Below, one piece after another: positions 10,201 to 18,301 of a stretch of 64,000 nucleotides of DNA. Positions within the stretch are counted from its first letter, which is position 1. Every line of letters starts with the position of its first letter. The DNA comes from Chroococcidiopsis thermalis PCC 7203 (GTDB lineage: Bacteria; Cyanobacteriota; Cyanobacteriia; Cyanobacteriales; Chroococcidiopsidaceae): contig NC_019695.1 in the NCBI RefSeq assembly GCF_000317125.1, positions 6,188,336 to 6,252,335 on the forward strand, written 5' to 3'. The translations under genes were made by a program, and so were the position numbers. Under the pieces are notes generated by a model. That model saw only the letters and a list, made by a program, of their open reading frames with translations, searched no databases and was not told the DNA's origin.

Positions 10201-13143
10201 GCTTTAGACCTATTAGAAAAGTTTCAGGCAAAGGAATTAAAAGCTAGAACCTTCATGGTGTTTAATAATTTTATTCGACACTGGAAGGAACATGTTAGAG
10301 AAGGCTTACCATCCCTCATAGAAGCTTATCAAAGTGGATTAGATACTGGCGACATTGAATTTGCTGCCTATTGCGGGTTTATTTACTGCTATCATTCCTA
10401 TTTTGTCGGCAAGGAATTGACAGCACTCGCCCAAGAAATGGAAACATATTTACAAGCAAGCGATCGCCTCAAACAAGAGACAGCCTCGCATTTATTGCAA
10501 CTCTATAGACAATCTGTCGCAAACTTGTTGGAGACAACAGAAAATCCGTGTTTTTTTAGAGGCAAGTACTACGACGAAAAAAAGATGCTGTCATTACTAT
10601 TAGCAGTGAATCATAAAACTGCTTTATTTCACTTATATTGTCAGAAACTTGTACTCAATTATCTATTCGAGGCATACGAGCGCGCTGCTGAAAATGCATT
10701 GCAAGCAAAAAAATATACAGATGGTGTTATTGCTTCTCTATCTTTACCTATTTTTAATTTTTATCATTCTTTAACTTTAATATCCACATATAGCTCTACT
10801 TCAATTTGGCAAAAAAAGCGTATTTTAAAACTTGTCAAGATGAATCAAAGGCAAATGCAAAAATGGGCAAATTCTGCACCAATGAATTATTTGCATAAGT
10901 ATTATTTAGTTGAAGCTGAGAGAAATCGAGTTCTTGGCAATTGTAACCAAGCAATAGATAACTACGATCGCGCCATTACTTTAGCTCAAAAAAATGCATA
11001 CTTACAAGAAGAAGCATTAGCAAACGAACTAGCAGCTAAATTCTATTTAGAATTAGGTAAAGACACGATTGCTCGCATTCATCTTTTAAATGCTAGATCT
11101 TGTTATCTAGTCTGGGGTGCAATAGCTAAAGTAAAGGCTTTAGATACCAAATATGCTCGATTATTATTTACTTTGGCAAATCAGTCTCATAAATTCACTG
11201 CAAGCCATAACATTAATATTCATACATCCGATCGCTTACTCGATTTAAATACATTTATTAAAGCCGCACAGATCGTTTCTGGCGAAATTGTTTTTCAGGA
11301 CTTAATTCATAAAATAATGCAAACTGCAATCGAGAATGCAGGCGCGGAGTTAGGCTTTTTATTATTGATTCGAGATCAAAAGCTAGTTATAGAAGCAGCT
11401 ATATCTGTCGCATCATCTGAGCAAACGCTCTCATTTCCTATGGCAGTGACAAGCGATCTGCTACCAATTTCTTTAATTAACTATGTAGCCGAGCATAAAC
11501 TTGATGTCGTGCTACAAAACACTATTGATAGTTACAATTTTGCCCGCGATCCTTACGTTCAATCGCATAAACCCAAATCAGTATTGTGCGCCCCTATTTT
11601 GAATCAAAATCAACTCGTAGGCATTTTCTATTTAGAAAATAATCTTGCCACAGGTGCATTTACGAGCGATCGCTTAGAAATTTTGCGATTGCTCTGTTCT
11701 CAAGCGGCAATTTCCTTAAAAAATGCCCAACTGTACCAAGACTTACAGCGATCGGAACTGAAAGAACGAGAAAAAGCTAGTCAATTAGAAAAATCATTAA
11801 AAGAACTGCAAATCGCTCAAGATCGTCTCGTACAAGTTCAAGAACAACTACTGCATGATGCCTTTCACGATCCCCTCACCGATTTACCCAATCGTGCTTG
11901 GTTGATCGAGCGTTTAGAACAAGCGATCGAAATGCACAAACGCTATCCAGATTATCTCTATGCTTTACTGTTTATCGACCTAGACCGTTTTAAAGTTGTG
12001 AATGATAGTTTAGGGCATTTGGTAGGAGATGAGTTAATTAAAAGTGTTGCTAGTAGGTTAAAACTTACTTTACGTGCCTCAGATACAGTAGCGCGACTCG
12101 GAGGCGATGAATTTGTAATTCTACTAGAAAACATTCGCGATCTTGAAGAAGCAACTGTGGTAGCAGACAGAATTCAAGCACGCTTAAAACAACCGTATCG
12201 ACTGCTGGAATATGAAGTTTTTACCAGCGCGAGTATTGGCATCACGTTCAGCACGATGAATTACGAACGAGCAAGCGATGTTCTCAGAGATGCGGATGCA
12301 GCCATGTATCATGCAAAAGAGCAACATAAAGGACGATATCAAATCTTTGCCCCCGCAATGCAAGCCCGCGCGATCGCCCGTTTGCAATTAGAAAGCGATT
12401 TACGACGGGCGATCGCCCAACAAGAATTATCTTTACATTACCAACCAATTATTCAACTTTCTAGCGGCTGTCTGACTGGATTTGAAGCTTTGATCCGCTG
12501 GTATCATCCCCAGCAAGGTTGGATCGCACCAACAGAATTCATTCCAGTTGCAGAAGAAACTGGATTGATCGATTCTTTGGGTTGGTGGGTATTGCAGCAA
12601 GCCTGTCTGCAATTACAAACTTGGCGCGAACGATTTCCTAAATATCATAGCCTTGCAGTCAACGTTAATTTGTCAGTGCAACAACTCAAACAAGCAGATG
12701 CAGCCGAACGGATCGAGCAAATTTTACAGACAACTCAACTGCCAGGAGAATGTTTGAAACTTGAAATTACCGAAAGCTGCTTGTTAGAAACAGCAGACTT
12801 AGCCCCACAGTTACTAGAACGTCTTCAAGCTTTAGGAGTTCAACTGTGTATCGATGATTTCGGTACGGGTTATTCTTCTCTAAGTCGCCTGCACGATCTA
12901 CCCATTGATACGCTGAAAATCGATCGCTCTTTTGTCAACCATCTCGAATCTAGTCGTCACACTGAAATCGTCCAGACAATCGTTACACTAGCACGCAGTT
13001 TGGGCATAGATGCAGTAGCAGAAGGCATAGAAACCCAATTGCAGTTAGAAAAACTACAACAGCTTGGCTGCGATTTAGGGCAAGGATATTTATTTTCTCA
13101 ACCTGTAGACAGTCAGAAGGCGGAAAAATGGTTGAATAAGTAA
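7234..13143 (+). CDS. Giant Ser/Thr kinase-AAA ATPase-GAF-GGDEF-EAL signalling protein
   Basis: A 1969-residue multidomain protein with a GTG start. Residues 8-270 are a Hanks-type kinase: Lys K38, catalytic loop HKDISPAN with D130, DFG at 149 and SPEQTGRMNR in place of APE. Residues 295-600 are an AAA_16/STAND-like ATPase with Walker A GYAGIGKSS (K353) and Walker B LIIFLDDLQW (D477/D478). A long helical region follows (600-1330). A GAF domain lies at about 1340-1500, with a coiled-coil linker. GGDEF is intact at 1623-1627 with an RASD I-site five residues before it. The EAL domain has E1751 plus NVNLS, DDFGTGYSS and AEGIET. The first half matches the cyanobacterial HstK type, but here a cyclic-di-GMP module replaces the usual histidine kinase. 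Signal and partners are unknown. A short repeat-derived peptide lies at residues 322-338. Confidence 0.95.
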   Translation: MSTIAISSYEIINKIYESDRSVVYRAWRIRDRQPIILKILKAEQPSLEELIRYKQEYEITHSLNLSGVVKAYSLENFQNTVLITLEDFGGESLEILSKAKKIGLKNFLEIAILIVESLCQIHAANIIHKDISPANIVFNSATKQLKITDFGVATVLSKETPNFSHPSILEGTLNYISPEQTGRMNRNVDYRTDFYSLGATFYQLLTHQLPFDTDDPLELIHCHLAKQPIPPHQIDPSIPLALSKIVIKLLAKTAEARYQSAWGIRADLKNCWQQLENNHTVTEFELGKEDVSDKLQIPQKLYGREREIKILLAAFGRVCEEGQRRQGGQEIPITNYQFKPELVLVRGYAGIGKSSLVQETFKLVTQKKGYFVQGKYEQYQRHIPYFGLIKALQELVRQLLLEDSDRLAKWRDCILTTCGENIGVLIDVVPDLSLLLGQHSAIATLNSTTAEHRFKLVFQKLIQVFAQAEHPLIIFLDDLQWVDRATLQLIQILVAEGKQYLFLIGAYRDNEVNVFHPLSLSLEELTKFGVTIHYISLTPLNISQINQLLLETLKCDREVTEPLAKLILETTRGNPFFISEFIAYLEAEDLLKFERARQIWYWNLTEIQLAQATHNNLTELLVKKIQKLDNNTQQILKLAACIGSSFELSTLVGCMTKPAEVIVALLQPAIAASLIIPIGNDRTAIELGISPTRILTVRYKFAHDRIQQAAYSSIPEGTKQTLHQIVGRTLLQNTLADKQEEKIFDIVNHLNFSISLLQNQTEKDELAALNLTAAKKAKESIAYESALSYASLGIKLIEEKSWQRQYELSLALFLEAAAAAYLCGKFTSTENYTDIVLQQAKNLLDKVKVYEIKILAHVAQGKPLAAVSIAIYALRLLGVNLPHRASKFKILLAAIATKFSLCHKHIEALINLPSMSNPHTLAAMKIMGIAGSPTYNAAPQFAPLLAFAGVNLSLKYGNTAMSAYGYASYGVMLCGILGNIDAGYQFGKLALDLLEKFQAKELKARTFMVFNNFIRHWKEHVREGLPSLIEAYQSGLDTGDIEFAAYCGFIYCYHSYFVGKELTALAQEMETYLQASDRLKQETASHLLQLYRQSVANLLETTENPCFFRGKYYDEKKMLSLLLAVNHKTALFHLYCQKLVLNYLFEAYERAAENALQAKKYTDGVIASLSLPIFNFYHSLTLISTYSSTSIWQKKRILKLVKMNQRQMQKWANSAPMNYLHKYYLVEAERNRVLGNCNQAIDNYDRAITLAQKNAYLQEEALANELAAKFYLELGKDTIARIHLLNARSCYLVWGAIAKVKALDTKYARLLFTLANQSHKFTASHNINIHTSDRLLDLNTFIKAAQIVSGEIVFQDLIHKIMQTAIENAGAELGFLLLIRDQKLVIEAAISVASSEQTLSFPMAVTSDLLPISLINYVAEHKLDVVLQNTIDSYNFARDPYVQSHKPKSVLCAPILNQNQLVGIFYLENNLATGAFTSDRLEILRLLCSQAAISLKNAQLYQDLQRSELKEREKASQLEKSLKELQIAQDRLVQVQEQLLHDAFHDPLTDLPNRAWLIERLEQAIEMHKRYPDYLYALLFIDLDRFKVVNDSLGHLVGDELIKSVASRLKLTLRASDTVARLGGDEFVILLENIRDLEEATVVADRIQARLKQPYRLLEYEVFTSASIGITFSTMNYERASDVLRDADAAMYHAKEQHKGRYQIFAPAMQARAIARLQLESDLRRAIAQQELSLHYQPIIQLSSGCLTGFEALIRWYHPQQGWIAPTEFIPVAEETGLIDSLGWWVLQQACLQLQTWRERFPKYHSLAVNVNLSVQQLKQADAAERIEQILQTTQLPGECLKLEITESCLLETADLAPQLLERLQALGVQLCIDDFGTGYSSLSRLHDLPIDTLKIDRSFVNHLESSRHTEIVQTIVTLARSLGIDAVAEGIETQLQLEKLQQLGCDLGQGYLFSQPVDSQKAEKWLNK
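8195..8247 (+). repeat. Repeat-derived insertion inside the giant kinase gene
   Basis: A purine-rich GGACAA-type repeat followed by ATTACCA heptamer copies lies in frame between the kinase and ATPase domains and encodes RRQGGQEIPITNYQF. The same TACCAAT repeat is found between genes elsewhere in the window. Confidence 0.6.
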
Positions 13144-13154
13144 TTCGGGAGTCG

Positions 13155-13184
13155 GTACGGGCGGGTTTCCAAACCCGCCCGTAC
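13155..13184. repeat. Perfect inverted repeat after the giant kinase gene
   Basis: The arms GTACGGGCGGGTTT and AAACCCGCCCGTAC form a 14-bp stem with a 2-nt loop, 11 nt after the stop codon. There is no T-run. A degenerate relative (GTACGGGCAAGTTTAT... AAACCCGCCCCTAC) lies at about 52513-52574, so this is a dispersed palindrome that may also act as a transcript end. Confidence 0.7.
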
Positions 13185-13232
13185 GGGAGTCGAGAGTCGG
13201 GAGTAAAAGGCAATACAGTTCAGATCGGACTC

Positions 13233-13300
13233 GATCCCCCCAACCCCCCTTAACAAGGGGGGCTTTGTTTCCCCCTTTTCCAAGGGGGGCTGGGGGGATC
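13233..13300. repeat. Dispersed GATCCCCCC/GGGGGGATC repeat element
   Basis: A 68-nt element begins GATCCCCCCAACCCCCCTT and ends in the reverse complement GGGGGGATC, with two internal C-run/G-run arms. It has the same core as the element after moeB and the in-frame insertion in ribokinase. It can fold into a long GC hairpin between the convergent kinase and peptidase genes. Confidence 0.75.
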
Positions 13301-13373
13301 TTCGAGGATCGATCGCTTTTAACTGAAATGTATTGGAGTAAAAGGTTACTAACGACTCACAAATGACAAATGA

Positions 13374-14420
13374 CTAACTATCAAATTGTGTTTCACAAAA
13401 ACATTGGAGAATTTCAATACAGTTAGCGATCGCTCCTAAATGAGCAATTTCATATCCGTGAGTGTTTTGGGTTGGAAATGCCAAACACGCAGCACGCGCA
13501 ACGTGTCCGAATTTCATGGCGATTGAAGCGTCGCTGCCAAACCCGCTGAGGGTTGCTAACTGCAAGGGAACATTCTTTGCTTCTGCTGCATGACGCAGTT
13601 GTTGGTTCAAACCTTCATCGTAAATTCCATAACCATCTTGAGACAAAATTACGGGCGCTTCCCCAGACTGAATTGGATACTCTGAAGAGAGAGGGCAGAT
13701 TTCTAAGGCGATTAATCCATCCAAGCGTTGCTGCTGCGTGAAATATAGCGCCCCAATTGCTCCCACTTCTTCTTTTGCAGAAGCTACCAAATAGATATCT
13801 ACTGCTGGTTGTTTAATTCTCTCAGCTAAAGCCAGCAAGATCGCAACGGAAGCTTTGTTATCTAAAGTGTAGCTGGCAATATGGTCTTTTAATCCGATCG
13901 GACGCTTGCGATGCTTGCCAATTACCATCCGCGTACCCGCACGAACTCCCGCAGCTGCGAGTTCTTCAGGAGTACGCATAGTTTCAATCCAGGCATCTTC
14001 CCATCTTACAGGCGTATCTTCCTGCTGCACTTTTTGGGGCGACTCGTGGGAAACGTGGCGAGAACCAAAGCTGAGAATGCCGCTAATAGTTTCGTTGTCT
14101 CCCAGCAGATCCACGACTCCTTCGCCATATACCCAAGGGAAAGCACCGCCTAGTTTTCTAACTTCTACGCACCCATCATCGCCCACACTCTTGACAATTG
14201 CGCCAATTTCATCTTTGTGGGCAGTAATCGCGATCGCACCTTGAGGATCTCGCCCAGGAATTTTGGCAATAATATTATCGGCACGATCTAGCCACACTTC
14301 TACTCCCAAAGCAGAGAAGCGATCGAGCAAGAATTGATTAATCTCTGTCTCAACTCCACTGGGAGAGTGATGCATGACTAATTCTTCGATAGTGGTAAAT
14401 AGGCGATCGTAGTTAGACAC
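13374..14420 (-). CDS. M42-family metallo-aminopeptidase
   Basis: A 348-residue peptidase of the M42 (glutamyl aminopeptidase/FrvX) family, which forms large tetrahedral cytoplasmic complexes that trim peptides. The di-metal site residues are visible: ITAHKDEIG (His, Asp), YTLDNKAS (bridging Asp), SAKEEVGAIGA (catalytic Glu pair) and HGYEIAHLGAI (C-terminal His). It converges with the giant kinase gene and has no operon partner. Some M42 proteins were first called cellulases; nothing here supports that role. Confidence 0.92.
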   Translation of the reverse strand: MSNYDRLFTTIEELVMHHSPSGVETEINQFLLDRFSALGVEVWLDRADNIIAKIPGRDPQGAIAITAHKDEIGAIVKSVGDDGCVEVRKLGGAFPWVYGEGVVDLLGDNETISGILSFGSRHVSHESPQKVQQEDTPVRWEDAWIETMRTPEELAAAGVRAGTRMVIGKHRKRPIGLKDHIASYTLDNKASVAILLALAERIKQPAVDIYLVASAKEEVGAIGALYFTQQQRLDGLIALEICPLSSEYPIQSGEAPVILSQDGYGIYDEGLNQQLRHAAEAKNVPLQLATLSGFGSDASIAMKFGHVARAACLAFPTQNTHGYEIAHLGAIANCIEILQCFCETQFDS

Positions 14421-14519
14421 GAAGGATGAATGAGAATGAGGTGTAGAGATGTTATCTGCAATGCCTCTACAGTAACAAGGGCTGAGCGATTAACTCCATC
14501 GATCTTCGATAATTGTTCC

Positions 14520-15512
14520 TCATCTCTTGTTCTTGTATAGCGATACCGTAGTCCCTGCCGCAGTGCCGAGGGTAGCCAACATGAATGCGTTTAATCCAGC
14601 AGTTGATGATTCAGAAGATGATTTAGCAGTAGATGCAGATTTGAGGCTAGATAAAGCTAATTCTCCTACTAATGCATGGACTCCAGTTGTGGGGTGCAAA
14701 TTGTCCCAGAAGAGATATTCGTTAGGATTGCTGCATACGCTTGTTCGAGTCAAGCAAGTATCGGTGACATTGGTAAGCCCAAACTCAGATGGATTGGCGA
14801 TCGCTCGTCTGAATAGAGAATTCACGTCCACTGAGACAATATTAGTATTGGTTCTCTTATCCAAGACTTGCAAAGTTGCTGCCAAGCCAGTGTTATGAAA
14901 TTGAGTCAAAGCATTCAGGGTGTTAGCAATTTCTTGATTATTCCTAGTAGCGGGAATGCGCCCCAAATCTGGTAAATTTACTACTAAAATATGTCTTGCC
15001 CCGCGCTCTGCGAGAGTACTTACTGCTGATGTAATATTGTTAACTGGTACGAACGGATCGGTGACTCCACCTCCTAAATAGTCATTTGCTCCCACCCATA
15101 TAACATAAAGCGCTCTGCGATCGGCTTTGGGATGCTGAGCTTTAAAATTCTCTAGCTGCTGCTGCAATCCTGGTAAAGGAGGCGTGTTGGGAGGTAGTGG
15201 GGCAGTAGTATTATTCTTGCCAGTCGTGGCTCCGCCAAAAGCGTAATTCGTAAGGCGATCGCGACTTAACCCTAAATTGTCTACCAGATAATCTATCCAG
15301 ATCGAACCGTTAGAGAAACGTCCTTCAGAGTACGGCGGACTGGGAGGAATGCCTGTAGCTTGAAATGTATTCCCCGTATCGGAAAGACTATCGCCAAACA
15401 CGACGATCTGACTGAAAGGAGTTTTTGCTTGTGCTTGTAGGGGGACAATACACGAACCGATCGCAAGTCCCGTAGCGAGAATTTTGATTCTAACGTTCTC
15501 TTTTTTTGCCAT
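14520..15512 (-). CDS. Secreted SGNH/GDSL-family esterase
   Basis: A 330-residue exported hydrolase. A signal peptide (about residues 1-29, ending QAQA) precedes block I VVFGDSLSDTGN with nucleophile S42, block III WVGANDYLGG (Gly and Asn oxyanion residues) and block V DNLHPTTGVHA with the Asp-His pair. This order matches the thermolabile-hemolysin/phospholipase branch of GDSL lipases. The C-terminus has a Ser-rich linker, a hydrophobic stretch and a basic KNKR tail, suggesting membrane or wall anchoring after export. Substrate is not predictable. No gene partner is apparent. Confidence 0.9.
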   Translation of the reverse strand: MAKKENVRIKILATGLAIGSCIVPLQAQAKTPFSQIVVFGDSLSDTGNTFQATGIPPSPPYSEGRFSNGSIWIDYLVDNLGLSRDRLTNYAFGGATTGKNNTTAPLPPNTPPLPGLQQQLENFKAQHPKADRRALYVIWVGANDYLGGGVTDPFVPVNNITSAVSTLAERGARHILVVNLPDLGRIPATRNNQEIANTLNALTQFHNTGLAATLQVLDKRTNTNIVSVDVNSLFRRAIANPSEFGLTNVTDTCLTRTSVCSNPNEYLFWDNLHPTTGVHALVGELALSSLKSASTAKSSSESSTAGLNAFMLATLGTAAGTTVSLYKNKR

Positions 15513-15526
15513 CTAATTTTACCAGG

Positions 15527-15623
15527 GAGCGCACGAGCGCACGAGCGCACGAGCAGAGGGAGAATTTAATTCCTAATTCCGACTTCTGACTCCTGACTCT
15601 TGACTCCTGACTCCTGACTCCTG
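15527..15623. repeat. Two short tandem repeats upstream of the esterase gene
   Basis: Positions 15527-15555 hold three copies of the octamer GCACGAGC. Positions 15579-15623 hold about six copies of the heptamer GACTCCT/GACTCTT. They fill most of the DNA between the divergent esterase and ABC transporter genes, so promoters of both must lie within or beside them. Confidence 0.75.
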
Positions 15624-15733
15624 TTTGCTGACAACTGACAGAAAATTCTACCATTAGTTAGAATCATCTTCCCTGCTAGACATACAATAATCCCCTGCTA
15701 TACTACAATGTATTACAAAGGAGTTAGCACGAT

Positions 15734-16720
15734 TTGTTCGAGCTATCTGCCAACAACAGCCCTAAGTCAGCACCACAATCTATGACTAGCATTGCTAGAT
15801 CGTCACAAACTGAAGCGGTAGCGCTCGCAGCCTACGACCTGTGGAAATCCTATCGCGATCGCCCAGTCGTACAGGGAGTCAACTTCACCCTCAATCCAGG
15901 AGAGATTTTAGGCTTGCTCGGTCCCAACGGTGCGGGAAAAACGACGATTGTGAGAATGCTTTATGGTTCTGTCAGACCCGATCGCGGCTTCGTCCAGTTA
16001 GGGCAAAATAAAATTCAGTTGCAGGGACGAGCAGCTAGAGCAAAAATGGGAATTGTCACCCAAGAAGACAATCTCGACCCTGACTTTACAGTTTGGGAAA
16101 ATTTAACTTATTTCGCCCACCACTATAGAATTACTGGAGCGGCAGCACGTCAACGTGCCGGGGAATTGTTGGCTCTGGTAGGATTAGAAGACCGTGGCAG
16201 TTCCCTGGTTGACGAACTTTCAGGTGGGATGAAGCGGCGGTTGGTGCTAGCACGCGCTTTGATTAACCATCCTCAAGTCGTATTTCTCGACGAGCCGACA
16301 ACAGGACTCGACCCAAATGCACGACAAGATTTTTGGCGTTTGGTACTGCAATTAAAACAAAACGGTTGTGGGGTACTGTTGACAACTCATTATATGGATG
16401 AAGCGCAACGGCTGTGCGATCGCTTGTTGTTACTCCAGCAGGGCAAAATTCTCGATCGCGGCACGCCCGCAGAGTTAATCGAACGTACAGTAGGTTTAGA
16501 AGTGGCGGAAATTATCGGGATTCCTGAATCTACGATTCAACAGCTTGCCCAACAAGCAGGTACTTGGTATCACCCATTTGGCAATAGCTATTTACTTGGG
16601 CTACCAGCAGATCCCCAATTTTGGCAGCAGATCCATACCATAACACCAACTCCGCCCATTCGTCGTCCCACTAATCTTGAAGATGTTTTCTTACGACTGA
16701 CAGGAACAGCACTGGCATGA
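15734..16720 (+). CDS. ABC exporter ATP-binding protein (DrrA/NodI type)
   Basis: The nucleotide-binding subunit of an ABC-2 exporter, 328 residues. Walker A is GPNGAGKTT, the signature is LSGGMKRRLVLARAL, Walker B is VVFLDEPTTGLDP and the H-loop is LLTTHYMDEA. A C-terminal extension of about 70 residues is typical of the DrrA/NodI group. I accept the TTG start because AAAGGAG lies about 9 nt upstream; the next ATG (15782) would shorten the protein by 16 residues. The stop overlaps the permease start by 4 nt (ATGA), so the two are translationally coupled. Substrate unknown. Confidence 0.92.
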   Translation: MFELSANNSPKSAPQSMTSIARSSQTEAVALAAYDLWKSYRDRPVVQGVNFTLNPGEILGLLGPNGAGKTTIVRMLYGSVRPDRGFVQLGQNKIQLQGRAARAKMGIVTQEDNLDPDFTVWENLTYFAHHYRITGAAARQRAGELLALVGLEDRGSSLVDELSGGMKRRLVLARALINHPQVVFLDEPTTGLDPNARQDFWRLVLQLKQNGCGVLLTTHYMDEAQRLCDRLLLLQQGKILDRGTPAELIERTVGLEVAEIIGIPESTIQQLAQQAGTWYHPFGNSYLLGLPADPQFWQQIHTITPTPPIRRPTNLEDVFLRLTGTALA

Positions 16721-17496
16721 AACGGATTTCAGTTACGGCTTGGGGTATATATTCTGTCTGGCGTCGTCATGCCAAGGTGTATCAAAAAACTTGGTTAGTT
16801 AACAGTTTGCCACCATTATCCGAGCCTTTAATCTATTTAATTGCCTTCGGCTACGGTTTAACCCCTCTGATTGGCGATGTAACTTATCAAGGGCAAACCG
16901 TTAGCTACTTACAATTTATTGCCCCCGGCATGATTGCAGTAGGAGTACTCTTTCAATCTTTTTTTGAAGGTTCTTTCGGTAGTTTCATCCGTTTGAGTTA
17001 CCAAAAAACATGGCAAGCACTACTCACCGCACCTCTGAGTTTTACTGAAGTCTTCTTAGGCGATTGGTTGTGGGCAACGACGAAAGGCTCGATTGCAGGA
17101 ATACTGACCGGTCTAGTTGCAATGAGTTTAGGGCTATACTCGGGTTGGCATCTGCTAGGAGCTCTACCTTTAATTATCTTGGGTAGTATGCTATTTGGTG
17201 CGCTAGGGCTGTTTACTGCGGGTACGGTGCGGACTGTCGATCAAATTAACGTGCCGATCTTCTTATTTGTTGTCCCCATGTTTACCATTTGTGGGACATA
17301 CTTCCCGCGCAATACTCTCCCACCAGTGTTGGGTTATGTTGCTAATATCTTACCCTTATCAGCACTAGTTGACCTGCTGCGTTGGTCGCTGGGTTTGCCT
17401 CAATTCTGGTATTTACAGGTTGTGTGGTTACTCTTGTGGTTGAGCGTTTTTACCGTATTAGCTTGGCGACAGATTTATCCGCAGTTAATTCAATAG
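16717..17496 (+). CDS. ABC-2 type exporter permease (NodJ/DrrB type)
   Basis: The membrane subunit partnering the preceding ATPase, 259 residues with about six hydrophobic segments. The N-terminal YLIAFGYGLTPLIGDV and central FIAPGMIAVGVLFQSFFEG correspond to the NodJ/DrrB pattern, in which residues around the second and third helices form the ABC-2 signature. Such pairs export lipids, polysaccharide precursors or drugs. Nothing nearby indicates the cargo. Confidence 0.9.
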   Translation: MKRISVTAWGIYSVWRRHAKVYQKTWLVNSLPPLSEPLIYLIAFGYGLTPLIGDVTYQGQTVSYLQFIAPGMIAVGVLFQSFFEGSFGSFIRLSYQKTWQALLTAPLSFTEVFLGDWLWATTKGSIAGILTGLVAMSLGLYSGWHLLGALPLIILGSMLFGALGLFTAGTVRTVDQINVPIFLFVVPMFTICGTYFPRNTLPPVLGYVANILPLSALVDLLRWSLGLPQFWYLQVVWLLLWLSVFTVLAWRQIYPQLIQ

Positions 17497-17549
17497 TTGA
17501 ACTGAACCATCTCAGAATAATTCTAGCGATCGCACCAGCATTGATAAAA

Positions 17550-17623
17550 TCGGGATGACTGGATTCGAACCAGCGGCCCCTTCGTCCCGAACGAAGTGCG
17601 CTACCAAGCTGCGCTACATCCCG
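17550..17623 (-). tRNA. tRNA-Pro (anticodon CGG)
   Basis: Read on the minus strand, the sequence folds as a cloverleaf with acceptor arms CGGGATG/CATCCCG, a D-arm GCGCAGCTTGGTAGCGC, an anticodon arm CTTCG-TTCGGGA-CGAAG giving CGG, and a T-arm with GGTTCGAATCC. The discriminator is A and the CCA is not encoded. It decodes the proline codon CCG. Confidence 0.95.
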
Positions 17624-17732
17624 CGATCGTTTTGAGTCATTAGACGAACTCAACCTCAAAGCATTGTAACATACCTGTCTACCTGCTGAAATTTCGCTTT
17701 TGGGTCAGACAGGGGATGAGGTACATAGATCT

Positions 17733-17760
17733 GTAGGGGCGCACAGCTGTGCGCCCCTAC
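17733..17760. repeat. 28-bp dispersed palindrome, copy 2
   Basis: A perfect palindrome: arms GTAGGGGCGCACAG and CTGTGCGCCCCTAC. It is the best-preserved member of the family found at 232, 25306 and 57172. Confidence 0.85.
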
Positions 17761-17973
17761 GCATGTATTACACCTGCATGGAAAACGCTATAGAATTTCA
17801 ATGTTTCTGTAAAGTTTGAAATTTTATATATCAAGCAGTATATGGATCGGCTAAAATGAGTAAAAGTTTTCACAGAGAGAACAGCTTACTGTTTGCGCGA
17901 TGAAATAGCAAGAATGGCTCTCAGGAAAACTTGATTATACATATCTTTCTACGCGAGAAACCGAGAAGAAATC

Positions 17974-17995
17974 GCCTGAGCTTTTTGGCTCAGGC
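17974..17995. terminator. Possible terminator hairpin
   Basis: GCCTGAGC and GCTCAGGC form an 8-bp GC-rich stem around a T-rich loop. No U-tract follows on either strand, so termination is uncertain. It could instead mark a small RNA or repeat. Confidence 0.4.
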
Positions 17996-18301
17996 AACTT
18001 ATAACCTGGTCCACTTCTTCAGACTACTTCACGCTAATTTAGATCGATAACAGTAAATTTCCCTAAAACCGATAGAGTAGTTACTAATAAATCAGTATAA
18101 ATATGGTAGCTATCTGATTTGTCAAGATTTTCCCAGCCCTTCAACGCACAATTCATTGAGTTCGTGCAGATTTTGTACAGCAAAAAACAGGGATATAGCA
18201 TGACTAAATCCCTATTAGTAGCTCAGGCAAAGCTAGACTGAACTGTGATGCTAACTCAATCGAAACACGAGAAAGATTCAATCTGCGCTCTGAATAATTT
18301 G

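Larger units (their letters stand above)
17624..18301. other. Intergenic region with palindrome and hairpin, no gene seen
   Basis: 678 nt between tRNA-Pro and the mini-Amt gene, both on the minus strand. It holds the 28-bp palindrome at 17733, a hairpin at 17974 and a small stem AGGGAT/ATCCCT near 18191-18215 that could terminate the mini-Amt transcript. Only very short open frames occur. A small RNA is possible but not demonstrable. Confidence 0.5.

Noticed and set aside
13906-14244. Plus-strand 112-residue frame
   Set aside because: Shadow of the M42 peptidase gene; Pro/Ser-rich composition with no homology recognised.
17450-17659. Frame overlapping tRNA-Pro
   Set aside because: It covers the tRNA gene and the end of the ABC permease gene; the tRNA explains the conserved sequence.
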